A stretch of DNA of 64,000 nucleotides from Loktanella sp. S4079 (lineage in GTDB: Bacteria > Pseudomonadota > Alphaproteobacteria > Rhodobacterales > Rhodobacteraceae): NCBI RefSeq assembly GCF_000967725.1, contig NZ_JXYE01000010.1, positions 1-64,000 of the forward strand. The letters are read 5' to 3'. Both the position numbers and the translations under genes were made by a program. Below, one piece after another: positions 29,050 through 37,060 of the stretch (the first letter of the stretch is position 1; every line of letters begins with the position of its first letter). The notes below the pieces were generated by a model that saw only the letters and a list, made by a program, of their open reading frames with translations, searched no databases and was not told the DNA's origin.

Positions 29050-30233
29050 TGCTGGAAAATCTAACAGCCCTGCCCGCCGACAAAATTCTTGCCCTGATGG
29101 CAAAATACAAAGAGGATCCACGGACCGACAAGGTGGATCTGGGTGTCGGCGTCTATAAAGATGCGAGCGGGAATACCCCAGTCATGCGCGCGGTCAAAGA
29201 GGCAGAGCGCCGGATTCTTGCCGACCAATCAAGCAAAGCATACACAGGCCTCGCTGGTGATCCAGCATTCGGTGATGCGATGCGTGAACTTGTTCTGGCA
29301 GATAGCGTTGCTGCTGATCGTGTGGCCGCCGTCGCAACACCCGGCGGCACTGGTGCCATTCGTCAGGCACTTGAGCTGATCAAAATGGCTGCACCAGAGG
29401 CGACAGTTTGGCTGTCCAATCCAACATGGCCAAACCACCCCTCGATCATCAAGTACCTCGGGATGAAAATGGCCGAATATCGCTATTTTGATGAAGAGAC
29501 CCGTGGCGTCGATTTTGATGGACTGCTGGCTGACTTGGATACTGTTGCCAAGGGTGACGTGGTCTTGCTGCATGGCTGCTGTCATAACCCAACAGGTGCC
29601 AACCTGAGCGCCGAGCAGATGACGCAAGTCATTGAAAAGCTGAAATCAAAAGGTGCCGTGCCTTTGGTCGATATCGCCTACCAAGGCTTTGGCGATGGGC
29701 TTGATGCGGACGCCCAAGCCACCCGCCAGATCGCAAGCAGCTTTGATAACGTTCTGATCGCAGCGAGCTGTTCAAAGAACTTTGGTATTTACCGCGAACG
29801 AACTGGCATCCTGATGGCCATCGCCAAAGACCCCGAGCAAAAGGCATTGGCACAGCAAACATTGGCATTCCTGAACCGTCAGAATTACTCTTTCCCACCA
29901 GATCACGGGGCACGTGTCGTGACAACTATTCTGAACGACGCCGCACTGCGTGCAGATTGGGAAGCCGAGCTTGAGGAAACACGTAACGGGATGCTTGCGT
30001 TGCGCCAACAGCTTGCTGACGAACTCAAGCGCTTGACCAATAGCGACCGCTTTGCGTTTCTCGCAGATCACCGTGGGATGTTCAGCCGCCTCGGCACGAC
30101 ACCCGAAAAAGTCGAAAAGCTGCGCGCTGAACACGGCATTTACATGGTTGGTGACAGCCGGATGAACATCGCCGGCCTGAATGCAAAGACAGTCCCCTTG
30201 CTCGCACAGGCCATCGTCGACGCCGAGGTTTAG
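29049..30233 (+). CDS. Aromatic/aspartate aminotransferase
   Basis: Class I PLP aminotransferase of the AspC/TyrB group, 394 aa. DLGVGVYKD near the start, HGCCHNPTGA and the PLP-lysine region SCSKNFGIYRERTG are typical. The terminal GDSRMNIAGLN contains the carboxylate-binding Arg. It moves amino groups between aspartate, aromatic amino acids and 2-oxo acids. Coupled to sseA, it may supply mercaptopyruvate by transaminating cysteine, which is an inference from the operon. Confidence 0.9.
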   Translation: MLENLTALPADKILALMAKYKEDPRTDKVDLGVGVYKDASGNTPVMRAVKEAERRILADQSSKAYTGLAGDPAFGDAMRELVLADSVAADRVAAVATPGGTGAIRQALELIKMAAPEATVWLSNPTWPNHPSIIKYLGMKMAEYRYFDEETRGVDFDGLLADLDTVAKGDVVLLHGCCHNPTGANLSAEQMTQVIEKLKSKGAVPLVDIAYQGFGDGLDADAQATRQIASSFDNVLIAASCSKNFGIYRERTGILMAIAKDPEQKALAQQTLAFLNRQNYSFPPDHGARVVTTILNDAALRADWEAELEETRNGMLALRQQLADELKRLTNSDRFAFLADHRGMFSRLGTTPEKVEKLRAEHGIYMVGDSRMNIAGLNAKTVPLLAQAIVDAEV

Positions 30234-30240
30234 CACCAGC

Positions 30241-30264
30241 GAAGGAATTTAGCTAAATTCCTTC
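30241..30264. repeat. Perfect 12-bp AT-rich palindrome
   Basis: GAAGGAATTTAG and CTAAATTCCTTC are adjacent perfect complements with no spacer, seven bases after the aminotransferase stop. It is the first of three consecutive palindromes. Confidence 0.7.
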
Positions 30265-30271
30265 TGAGCGA

Positions 30272-30291
30272 TAAAAATTCGAGAATTTTTA
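30272..30291. repeat. AT-rich inverted repeat
   Basis: TAAAAATTC and GAATTTTTA pair around GA. On either strand the arm gives a T-run, so it can serve as a weak terminator or regulator site. Confidence 0.6.
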
Positions 30292-30330
30292 TGCGCCCGC
30301 AGCGTTATTTGCTGCGGGCGCATAATTTTG
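30291..30330 (+). terminator. Strong hairpin, probable terminator upstream of mcl1
   Basis: ATGCGCCCGCAGC (30291-30303) and GCTGCGGGCGCAT (30311-30323) form a perfect 13-pair stem with loop GTTATTT. AATTTTG follows. It most likely ends the sseA-aminotransferase transcript. Confidence 0.65.
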
Positions 30331-30402
30331 TTGCGAACCATCGCGCACGATTGTACCCAAAAGAAAGGCAGATTCGTAATTTTAATACCCAGAGGAGACA
30401 TC

Positions 30403-31359
30403 ATGTCATTCCGCCTGCAACCTACTCCGCCAGCCCGTCCAAATCGCTGCCAGCTGTTTGGGCCCGGATCAAACACCAAACTGTTTGCAAAAATGGCAGC
30501 TTCTGCTGCGGATGTGATCAACCTCGATCTCGAAGACAGTGTGTCGCCATCAGACAAAGATGTGGCGCGTGCCAATGTCATCGAGGCCATCAACACCGTT
30601 GACTGGAACACCAAATATCTGAGCGTTCGCATCAACGGATTGGACACCCCGTACTGGTACCGGGATGTCGTTGACCTGATGGAGCAGGCCGGTGATCGGC
30701 TTGATCAGATCATGATCCCCAAGGTCGGATGCGCAGCCGATGTTTACGCCGTTGACGCGCTTGTCACCGCGATTGAGGCAGCAAAGGGTCGCACAAAGAA
30801 AATCACTTTTGAGGTCATTATTGAATCTGCCGCGGGCATCGCCCATGTCGAAGAAATCGCGGCCAGCTCACCGCGATTGGCCGCCATGTCATTGGGGGCC
30901 GCAGATTTTGCGGCTTCGATGGGAATGCAGACCACAGGTATCGGTGGCACCCAAGAAAATTACTATATGCTCCACGGTGAGGCACGCCACTATTCAGATC
31001 CATGGCATTGGGCGCAAACCGCTATTGTTGCGGCTTGCCGGACGCATGGGGTCTTGCCCGTCGACGGCCCGTTTGGGGATTTCTCAGACGACGAAGGCTA
31101 CCGGGCGCAGGCCCGCCGTTCGGCCACTTTGGGCATGGTCGGCAAATGGGCAATCCACCCCAAGCAGATCGCGCTTGCCAACGAAGTCTTTACCCCTTCT
31201 GACGAAGCTGTCGCAGAAGCGCGTGAAATTCTTGCTGCGATGGAGGATGCCAAGGCCCGAGGCGAAGGCGCGACCGTGTACAAAGGCCGCTTGGTCGACA
31301 TTGCCTCAATTAAACAAGCCGAAGTCATTGTGCGCCAGTCCGAGATGATCGCGGGCTGA
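30403..31359 (+). CDS. mcl1: L-malyl-CoA/beta-methylmalyl-CoA lyase
   Basis: Class I CoA lyase, 318 aa, the length of the Rhodobacter enzyme. LFGPGSNTKLFAKMA, INLDLEDSVSP, VRINGLDTPYWYRD, the catalytic Glu in TFEVIIESAAGI and GAADFAASMG are in place. It splits beta-methylmalyl-CoA to glyoxylate and propionyl-CoA and cleaves L-malyl-CoA to acetyl-CoA and glyoxylate in the ethylmalonyl-CoA pathway. Malate/glyoxylate thioester chemistry of this type is widespread in Rhodobacterales. The ribosome site AGAGGAG is well spaced. Confidence 0.93.
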   Translation: MSFRLQPTPPARPNRCQLFGPGSNTKLFAKMAASAADVINLDLEDSVSPSDKDVARANVIEAINTVDWNTKYLSVRINGLDTPYWYRDVVDLMEQAGDRLDQIMIPKVGCAADVYAVDALVTAIEAAKGRTKKITFEVIIESAAGIAHVEEIAASSPRLAAMSLGAADFAASMGMQTTGIGGTQENYYMLHGEARHYSDPWHWAQTAIVAACRTHGVLPVDGPFGDFSDDEGYRAQARRSATLGMVGKWAIHPKQIALANEVFTPSDEAVAEAREILAAMEDAKARGEGATVYKGRLVDIASIKQAEVIVRQSEMIAG

Positions 31360-31370
31360 CGCTGTTTGAT

Positions 31371-31796
31371 TTACTGACCGGCCAGCGTGAGCCGCCCAGC
31401 GTCATAGGCTGTTTTACAATCGGTCGCGTCATGCATGATATCTTCGCTCAATAGCGGCGTAGATGTCATGCCTGGGCCAGCAAAGCGCATATCATCGCAT
31501 TCGCCATCATTCGACCATTCCCCGTTATCATCGCCAAAATTGATGATCCCGCCTTTGCCAACGCCAACGAGTGTCAGGTTACCGGCCTCAAATGCCGTCC
31601 GGCAGTCTGTCGCATCATGTAGTACATCATCCTGAAGTAGGGGCGTCGATGTCATACCTGCCCCCTCAAAGCGGGGATCATCGCATTCACCGTCATTTGC
31701 CCATTCGCCGCTATCATCGCCAAAATTCACATTTTGGGCCAAAACAGGGCCAGCAAACAGACAAGTTGCAACCATAACACATGTAATAATTCGCAT
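31371..31796 (-). CDS. Secreted tandem-repeat protein with FGDD...NDGECDD motifs
   Basis: A 141-aa exported protein. A signal peptide ends at VLA-Q. Two repeats of about 62 residues follow (from Asn24 and Asn86), each with FGDDxGEWxNDGECDD, RFxGxGMTSTPLL, HDATDC and LTL. Each repeat has two cysteines (38/65 and 100/127), which fits one disulfide per repeat, and many acidic residues that could bind calcium. Similar motifs occur beside secreted proteases in other bacteria. Function is unknown. The ATG at 31796 is chosen because AGGAG precedes it. Divergent from accA. Confidence 0.75.
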   Translation of the reverse strand: MRIITCVMVATCLFAGPVLAQNVNFGDDSGEWANDGECDDPRFEGAGMTSTPLLQDDVLHDATDCRTAFEAGNLTLVGVGKGGIINFGDDNGEWSNDGECDDMRFAGPGMTSTPLLSEDIMHDATDCKTAYDAGRLTLAGQ

Positions 31797-31939
31797 GTTT
31801 TTGCTCCTAAGACATTGAATAATAATGAGGTTCTTACGCCTCTTGTTTTTGTTTGCAAGAGCCAAAACCGATGCCGTTGCCATCAGCCTGACGTTACGCC
31901 ATATATCGCCTAGCTATCGTAAAAAGGTTGGCACAGCCC

Positions 31940-32902
31940 ATGACACAATATCTCGATTTCGAAAAACCGTTGGCCGAAATTGAAGGCAAAGCAGAAGAAC
32001 TGCGCGCTATGGCCCGGGACAATCCCGAAATGGATGTCGAAAAAGAAGCAAAGGCGCTTGATAAAAAAGCGGCGGATCTGCTTGTGTCATTGTACGCGGA
32101 CCTTAGCCCTTGGCGGAAATGCCTTGTCGCGCGTCACCCTGAACGCCCGCATTGCATTGACTATATCAACGCCCTGTTCACCGAATATACACCGCTTGCG
32201 GGTGACCGTAATTTTGCCGACGATCACGCGATTATGGGCGGCATTGCGCGCCTTGACGGCAAGCCAGTCATGGTGATTGGCCACGAAAAGGGCAACGACA
32301 CCAAATCGCGGATTGAACGCAACTTTGGCATGGCCCGCCCCGAAGGTTACCGCAAAGCGATCCGCCTAATGAACCTCGCCGATCGCTTTGGCATCCCGGT
32401 GATAACATTGGTCGATACCCCCGGCGCATACCCCGGCAAAGGCGCCGAAGAGCGCGGCCAATCCGAAGCCATTGCTCGTTCGACAGAAAAATGTCTCGAA
32501 CTTGGTGTGCCGCTGATCAGTGTCGTGATCGGCGAAGGCGGCTCTGGTGGGGCCGTCGCATTTGCGACAGCGAACCGCGTTGTTATGCTCGAAAACTCGA
32601 TCTATTCCGTGATCAGCCCCGAAGGTTGTGCCTCTATTCTATGGAAAGATGGCGGAAAGATGCGCGAAGCGGCAGAAGCTCTGCGTTTGACCTCCAAAGA
32701 CCTCAAGGAACTCGGCATCTGCGACGAGATTATCCAAGAGCCCAAAGGCGGCGCGCATCGCGACCCGGCCAAAGCCATCGACGCAGTTGGTGCAAAACTC
32801 AAGACTTTGCTTGCGCAGCTTGAAGGCAAGTCGCCCGAAAAACTGCGTTCGGATCGCCGCCAAAAGTACCTTGATCTAGGGTCCAAAGGCCTCGCCGCGT
32901 AA
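31940..32902 (+). CDS. accA: Acetyl-CoA carboxylase carboxyltransferase subunit alpha
   Basis: Alpha subunit of the carboxyltransferase that makes malonyl-CoA for fatty acids, 320 aa. [14 protein letters not shown] at the start, [28 protein letters not shown] and [11 protein letters not shown] are diagnostic. ATG at 31940 with AAAGG upstream is preferred over an in-frame TTG at 31928, which would sit directly on that site. Confidence 0.96.
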   Translation: MTQYLDFEKPLAEIEGKAEELRAMARDNPEMDVEKEAKALDKKAADLLVSLYADLSPWRKCLVARHPERPHCIDYINALFTEYTPLAGDRNFADDHAIMGGIARLDGKPVMVIGHEKGNDTKSRIERNFGMARPEGYRKAIRLMNLADRFGIPVITLVDTPGAYPGKGAEERGQSEAIARSTEKCLELGVPLISVVIGEGGSGGAVAFATANRVVMLENSIYSVISPEGCASILWKDGGKMREAAEALRLTSKDLKELGICDEIIQEPKGGAHRDPAKAIDAVGAKLKTLLAQLEGKSPEKLRSDRRQKYLDLGSKGLAA

Positions 32903-33304
32903 GGCGTCTTGAGCACATGTCTTCGCGATAACTGGCAGCGCCATGCCCTTACCGCCATTGTGTGTGCACAATGGCGGACCCTGGCTTTGATACATCTCGA
33001 AATTCTCGTGGTGTTCCTCCACAAATTTTTCGCACGCCTTTGCCCCCCTTACGGGCAGGCATATTATGAATTTCGCGATAAGACTGTGGGCATCTCGGCA
33101 ACTAACCAACAAGTACTCGTACAGACCACAACGCAATCTGCGCATCCAAAGTCTTAGTTATTAGAAACTAAATTCCTTTATTCGCCACACTGCTTCCAAT
33201 TTCGACCCGCGCAAAATGGATCGGGCGTTGCCTGTGTTTTCGATGTAATCCACATATATTGACTGAATTCTTCCCAGATGGCTGAGCCGGAGATACGTCC
33301 TCCG
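32903..33304. other. Gene-free region with an 11-bp inverted repeat
   Basis: No supported gene. CCGCCATTGTG (32952-32962) and CACAATGGCGG (32967-32977) form a perfect hairpin around TGTG, but no T-run follows. Short open frames here show no recognisable motif. The right part may contain further decayed sequence of the neighbouring IclR remnant: AAVKGNYVTED-like and CNGGRISGS-like stretches appear in other frames. Confidence 0.5.
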
Positions 33305-33526
33305 TTACATAATTGCCCTTGACCGCCGAAAGGCGCGATCGCCATTCAGCGCGAAAACAGGCGCACCAATTACGTTCACCTCGGGGAGACAACCAGCAAA
33401 CGATGTGCAAAACCCATAGCGTTCGTAGTCTTCCCGCGCTTGTTTAAGGCCATTCCGAAAGGCCAATTGCTTTTCACTTTGATCACTTAACATGCCGCGC
33501 GCATTGACTTGTCGGCCGGCCCCCGA
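33305..33526 (-). pseudogene. C-terminal remnant of an IclR-family regulator
   Basis: The minus strand encodes about 73 open codons without a plausible start of its own. Within them, GLKQAREDYERYGFCTSFA and LPEVNVIGAPVFALNGDRA closely follow the effector-domain end of IclR regulators. The frame then stops at ATG-TAA, where the family continues for another 30 or so residues. The N-terminal DNA-binding domain and most of the sensor domain are absent. This is a decayed gene fragment beside an intact FAD oxidoreductase gene that it may once have controlled. Confidence 0.65.
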
Positions 33527-33562
33527 TCATGCTGAACCCAGCACAATGATCAGAGCACTGCA

Positions 33563-34930
33563 GTGACACAACGCCAAATAACCGAACCCGCCCGCGAAAC
33601 ACCTGTGATCCACGAAACCGATGTCTTGGTGGTTGGCTCTGGGCCCGGCGGCTTGGCTGCCGCGATCGCTGCGGCGCGTTGCGGGGTGCAGGTGACTTTG
33701 CTCGAACGGTTTGGATGTTTTGGCGGAAACATCACGGTGGTCGGGGTCGAAGGGTTTGCCTGGTATCGCCACGAAGCAACCGTCGAAGCAGGTGGTATCG
33801 GCTGGGAATTCGAGAAGCGCGCCAAAGAAATGGGTGCCGCCGTGCCCGAAAGCCAGTCACTGAGTTACGAGCTTGATAGTGAGGGGTTTAAGCTGGTTGC
33901 CGATAAGCTGGTCGAAGAGGCAGGCATTCATCCGATGCTGCATCGCCAGTTCGTCGCCCCTATTATGGAAGTTAACAAGATTGCTGGCGTTATCGTTGAA
34001 TCCAAAGCGGGCCGCGAAGCGATCATCGCAAAACGCATCGTTGATGCCACTGGTGATGCCGATGTCGCCCACCGCGCTGGCGCGCCCACGATCAAAACGC
34101 CAGTCGAACAAATGCAGGCCGCCAGTGTCATGTTTCATGTCGCCGGAGTGGACAAAGCCGCGTTTATGGCTGGGGTCCGCGCCGATCCGCAGACGTACAA
34201 GGATTGGTCAACAGGCGAATGGCAGGTTGAATCCGATGGCAAGTCTGACGACATGTTTTCCCCCTTCTTAGCCAAGCCATTTGAGCGCGCCATCAAAGAC
34301 GGCATCATTCCCGCGCGCCTCAATACCATTGGCGGAACTTGGGGGGCCGTCCACGACAGTGGAGAGATGACCTATATGAACCTCGTCCATCTTGCCGGTT
34401 GCGATGGTACCGACCCCGACAGTATGACCACCTTCGAAATCGAAGGGCGCAAGCAAGCCATGCACGCGATTGAGGCCTTGCGCAGCTATACACCTGGCTG
34501 CGATGGGATCAGGTTGCGAAACTTTGGCATGTCCATTGGGATACGTGACACGCGCAAAATCGACGCGGCCTATAACATGACCGAAAACGGCGTGCGCAAC
34601 GAGGCGCGTTTTGACGACAGTATCGGCATCTACCCAGAGTTCATCGACGGCTACGGCATTCTAATCATTCCGACAACCGGGCGATATATGCAGATCCCTT
34701 ATAGCAGCCTCTTGCCCAAGAATATCGAGAACCTGATAATCGCAGGCCGCGCAATCGGTGGCGATCAAATCGCGCACGCAGCCACCCGGAATATGGCCTG
34801 CTGCGCCGTCACTGGACAAGGCGCTGGCGTCGCCGCGGCCAAGTCCATTCAGCAAAACTGCTCTTTTTACGATGTCAACATTTCATCGGTGCAGGAGACC
34901 CTTAGGGCTCAGGGCGTGCGACTAGATTGA
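33563..34930 (+). CDS. FAD-dependent oxidoreductase (FAD_oxidored family)
   Basis: Flavoprotein of 455 aa with the nucleotide loop VVGSGPGGLAAAIAAARCG at about 23-41, GCFGGNITVVGVEGFAWYR after it, VDATGDADVAHRAGAP in the middle and AGRAIGGDQIAHAATRNMACC near the end. The pattern fits the FAD_oxidored / Fe-S-associated dehydrogenase group of unknown substrate. The start is GTG at 33563. No other catabolic gene accompanies it, and an IclR remnant lies upstream. It ends three bases before a convergent glycosyltransferase gene. Confidence 0.85.
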   Translation: MTQRQITEPARETPVIHETDVLVVGSGPGGLAAAIAAARCGVQVTLLERFGCFGGNITVVGVEGFAWYRHEATVEAGGIGWEFEKRAKEMGAAVPESQSLSYELDSEGFKLVADKLVEEAGIHPMLHRQFVAPIMEVNKIAGVIVESKAGREAIIAKRIVDATGDADVAHRAGAPTIKTPVEQMQAASVMFHVAGVDKAAFMAGVRADPQTYKDWSTGEWQVESDGKSDDMFSPFLAKPFERAIKDGIIPARLNTIGGTWGAVHDSGEMTYMNLVHLAGCDGTDPDSMTTFEIEGRKQAMHAIEALRSYTPGCDGIRLRNFGMSIGIRDTRKIDAAYNMTENGVRNEARFDDSIGIYPEFIDGYGILIIPTTGRYMQIPYSSLLPKNIENLIIAGRAIGGDQIAHAATRNMACCAVTGQGAGVAAAKSIQQNCSFYDVNISSVQETLRAQGVRLD

Positions 34931-34933
34931 TAT

Positions 34934-35968
34934 CTATTTCTTCTTGGCGCGCCGCACCCGACCTGTATGGCTATAGGTCATGTCGATAAAGTCCGCCCAG
35001 TCCGCCCGCGCCTTGATGTCGTCAATCTTGGCCCGGTGCCAAGCAACGGCAGCGTTATGCAATTCGGCCAAGACTTTGTCAGACTTGAGCTTGGCGAGTT
35101 CATCGCGCATCGCAGGAAGATGTCGAACAACGCTATAGTCACGTTCGTAATTCGTGTTCATGGCGTCGAAATACTCTTGCCCTTGATCCATGTTCACATG
35201 GTTCGTGCGGCCCCGGTCGCGTTTCACCAAAAAGCTATCGCAGCTTCGAATGGCATAGTGATGCAAGCGGGCAAAATCGTGCTGAAATCCCTTCCAGCTG
35301 CGCCATGTGACGGTGCTTGGGTCCGTGGCATTGCCGCCGGAATCTCTCCAGGTGATGCCATCATATTGCGGTGGGTTATTCGGATCGTCGGATTTGTGGT
35401 TCTTAACGTATGGTCGGTGCACCCCCATCCGGGCGAATGCGCCATTGTTGCGATACAACGTCTTGATCCCAGCGCCGCGGAAATTAGTGAACCGTCCCTC
35501 TGGCGCACAATCAAAGAACTGCTCGGTAATCGGGATGTCTTCGTAGTGGCGGCGCATGCCATTGCCGAACAACTTCCAGCAAAATGAAATCGCGTCCGAT
35601 GGGCCGCTTTGCGTGATCAGATCAGGCAGCGTCATCCCTGTCCGCAGGTTCAAGAACTCATCCGCATCCGCGCAAATGACCCAATCTGCATTCGCGTATT
35701 GTTCAGTGCTGGGCGCACGCCGCAAAGCTGCGCGTTGCGGGGCTAGCTCACGTCCGCGAACACCAATCTTGCGATCATTGTTGTCTACATGTACGCCTAG
35801 CCCCAATTCTTCGAGGCGTATCGCGATCTGATCGGTGCCGTCAGCGCAATCATTTGTAAAGATAACGAAATCATCGAAACCAATCGCTCGGTTGTAGGCG
35901 ATCCATTCGAGCATGAACGGACCTTCGTTTTTCATCGTCGTAACAATGAGAAATCGTTCTTTACTCAA
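34934..35968 (-). CDS. Family 2-type glycosyltransferase
   Basis: Glycosyltransferase of the GT2-like (Glyco_tranf_2_4) group, about 344 aa. RFLIVTTMKNEGPFMLEWIAYN opens the nucleotide-sugar domain, and DWVICADADEFLNLR contains the metal-binding DxD. A basic C-terminus ends in RRAKKK. It probably adds a sugar to a surface glycan. The TTG at 35968 (LSKERF) with AGGTG upstream is preferred. A frame open to ATG 36034 lacks a ribosome site. It is divergent from a second glycosyltransferase. Confidence 0.75.
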   Translation of the reverse strand: MSKERFLIVTTMKNEGPFMLEWIAYNRAIGFDDFVIFTNDCADGTDQIAIRLEELGLGVHVDNNDRKIGVRGRELAPQRAALRRAPSTEQYANADWVICADADEFLNLRTGMTLPDLITQSGPSDAISFCWKLFGNGMRRHYEDIPITEQFFDCAPEGRFTNFRGAGIKTLYRNNGAFARMGVHRPYVKNHKSDDPNNPPQYDGITWRDSGGNATDPSTVTWRSWKGFQHDFARLHHYAIRSCDSFLVKRDRGRTNHVNMDQGQEYFDAMNTNYERDYSVVRHLPAMRDELAKLKSDKVLAELHNAAVAWHRAKIDDIKARADWADFIDMTYSHTGRVRRAKKK

Positions 35969-36132
35969 AGCGCACCTATCACTTAATTCCGTTGCGCGGG
36001 TATCACATTTTTGCCCTTTTGCATCAAGCATCATTTGTTTGGACAGCTTAATGCAATGGCAATCTTCTTGTGGCGTTTTGGCAGTTCCGATAGATAGCGA
36101 ACCTGAATGTAGTGATTATTGAGAGAACGGAC

Positions 36133-36996
36133 ATGGCTGATCTCCCCCCTGTTGGCGCACTTTGGATTGGCGGTTCTCTAACTTGGCTAGAACAACTTTG
36201 CCTCAAGTCATTTGTCGATCAGGGCCACCAAACAATCCTTTACACATATGGGGAAGTTCAAGGCATTCCTGAAGGGGTCGAAGTCAGGGACGGAAGTACT
36301 ATCCTGTCGACGGACAACTTTGTCACACACGCAAGGTCAGGCAGTGTTGCATTGTTCTCGGATCTCTTTCGCTTTCATTTGATCGCAAATGAACCGGAGA
36401 TCATCTACGTCGATACAGACGTTTACTCAGTTAAGCCCTTTCCAGGCAACGAAAGTCATGTCTTTGGGTATGAACGGTATTCAGAAGAGAGACAGAGAGG
36501 CCGAATTAATGGCGCGGTTCTAAAACTGCCACAAGATTCACCAGCGTTGCAGGCCCTACTCGAGTTCACAAAAGACGAATATCCAATACCGGAATGGTTG
36601 CCGCCGCGGCACTTAAAACCGATTCAAGAACGTGCGGAACAGGGTAATCCCATGCATGTGTCCGAAATGCTTTGGGGTATCTGGGGTCCGGTCGGGCTTA
36701 CCGCATTTTTGCACCAAAGCGGAGAGTATAAATACGCTCGTGAAACTGATGTGTACTATCCGCTGCCGTTTCCAGACCGCCGTTTCATGACGCAAAGACC
36801 GCGCAAGGTGCTTTCACTGATTACGCAAGACACGGTATGCATTCACCTTTGGGCGCCCATCAAAAGGTTCTGCGCGAAACGATTTGAAGGGGTGCCACCG
36901 AAGAATAGCTTCCTCGATACACGGCTTGCGCTTCATGGTATCGACCCACACGAATACCCTGTGCCGCTGCGGCCTGGCAGGTCTGTGGTCGAATAG
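36133..36996 (+). CDS. Capsular-type sugar transferase with DxD motif
   Basis: Glycosyltransferase of the Gly_transf_sug (GT32-like) type, 287 aa. LWIGGSLTWLEQLCLKSFVDQGH at the start, and DLFRFHLI followed by IYVDTDVYSV, with Asp94-Thr-Asp96 as the metal-binding DxD. The base composition is visibly more AT-rich and codon use is softer than in neighbouring genes, which suggests acquisition. ATG 36133 is preferred over a GTG at 36112. With its neighbour it may modify an exopolysaccharide or lipopolysaccharide. Confidence 0.78.
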   Translation: MADLPPVGALWIGGSLTWLEQLCLKSFVDQGHQTILYTYGEVQGIPEGVEVRDGSTILSTDNFVTHARSGSVALFSDLFRFHLIANEPEIIYVDTDVYSVKPFPGNESHVFGYERYSEERQRGRINGAVLKLPQDSPALQALLEFTKDEYPIPEWLPPRHLKPIQERAEQGNPMHVSEMLWGIWGPVGLTAFLHQSGEYKYARETDVYYPLPFPDRRFMTQRPRKVLSLITQDTVCIHLWAPIKRFCAKRFEGVPPKNSFLDTRLALHGIDPHEYPVPLRPGRSVVE

Positions 36997-37021
36997 GTTT
37001 ATCAACCCACTGTAGGAATGT

Positions 37022-37060
37022 AGTGACCGAACGCTAGCGCGCCCGGTCACTTTTTCTTTT
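37022..37060 (+). terminator. Terminator after the sugar transferase gene
   Basis: AGTGACCG (37022-37029) pairs with CGGTCACT (37044-37051). It is followed by TTTTTCTTTT. It separates the plus-strand glycosyltransferase from the convergent tctA gene and overlaps the tctA stop. Confidence 0.75.

Noticed and set aside
32876..33145. Short open frames on both strands in the gene-free region
   Set aside because: No ribosome site with a credible start, no recognisable motif, and they cross the 11-bp hairpin.
33168..33410. 80-codon minus-strand frame next to the IclR remnant
   Set aside because: No start signal or family motif. It overlaps the remnant in another frame and at best holds decayed sequence of it.
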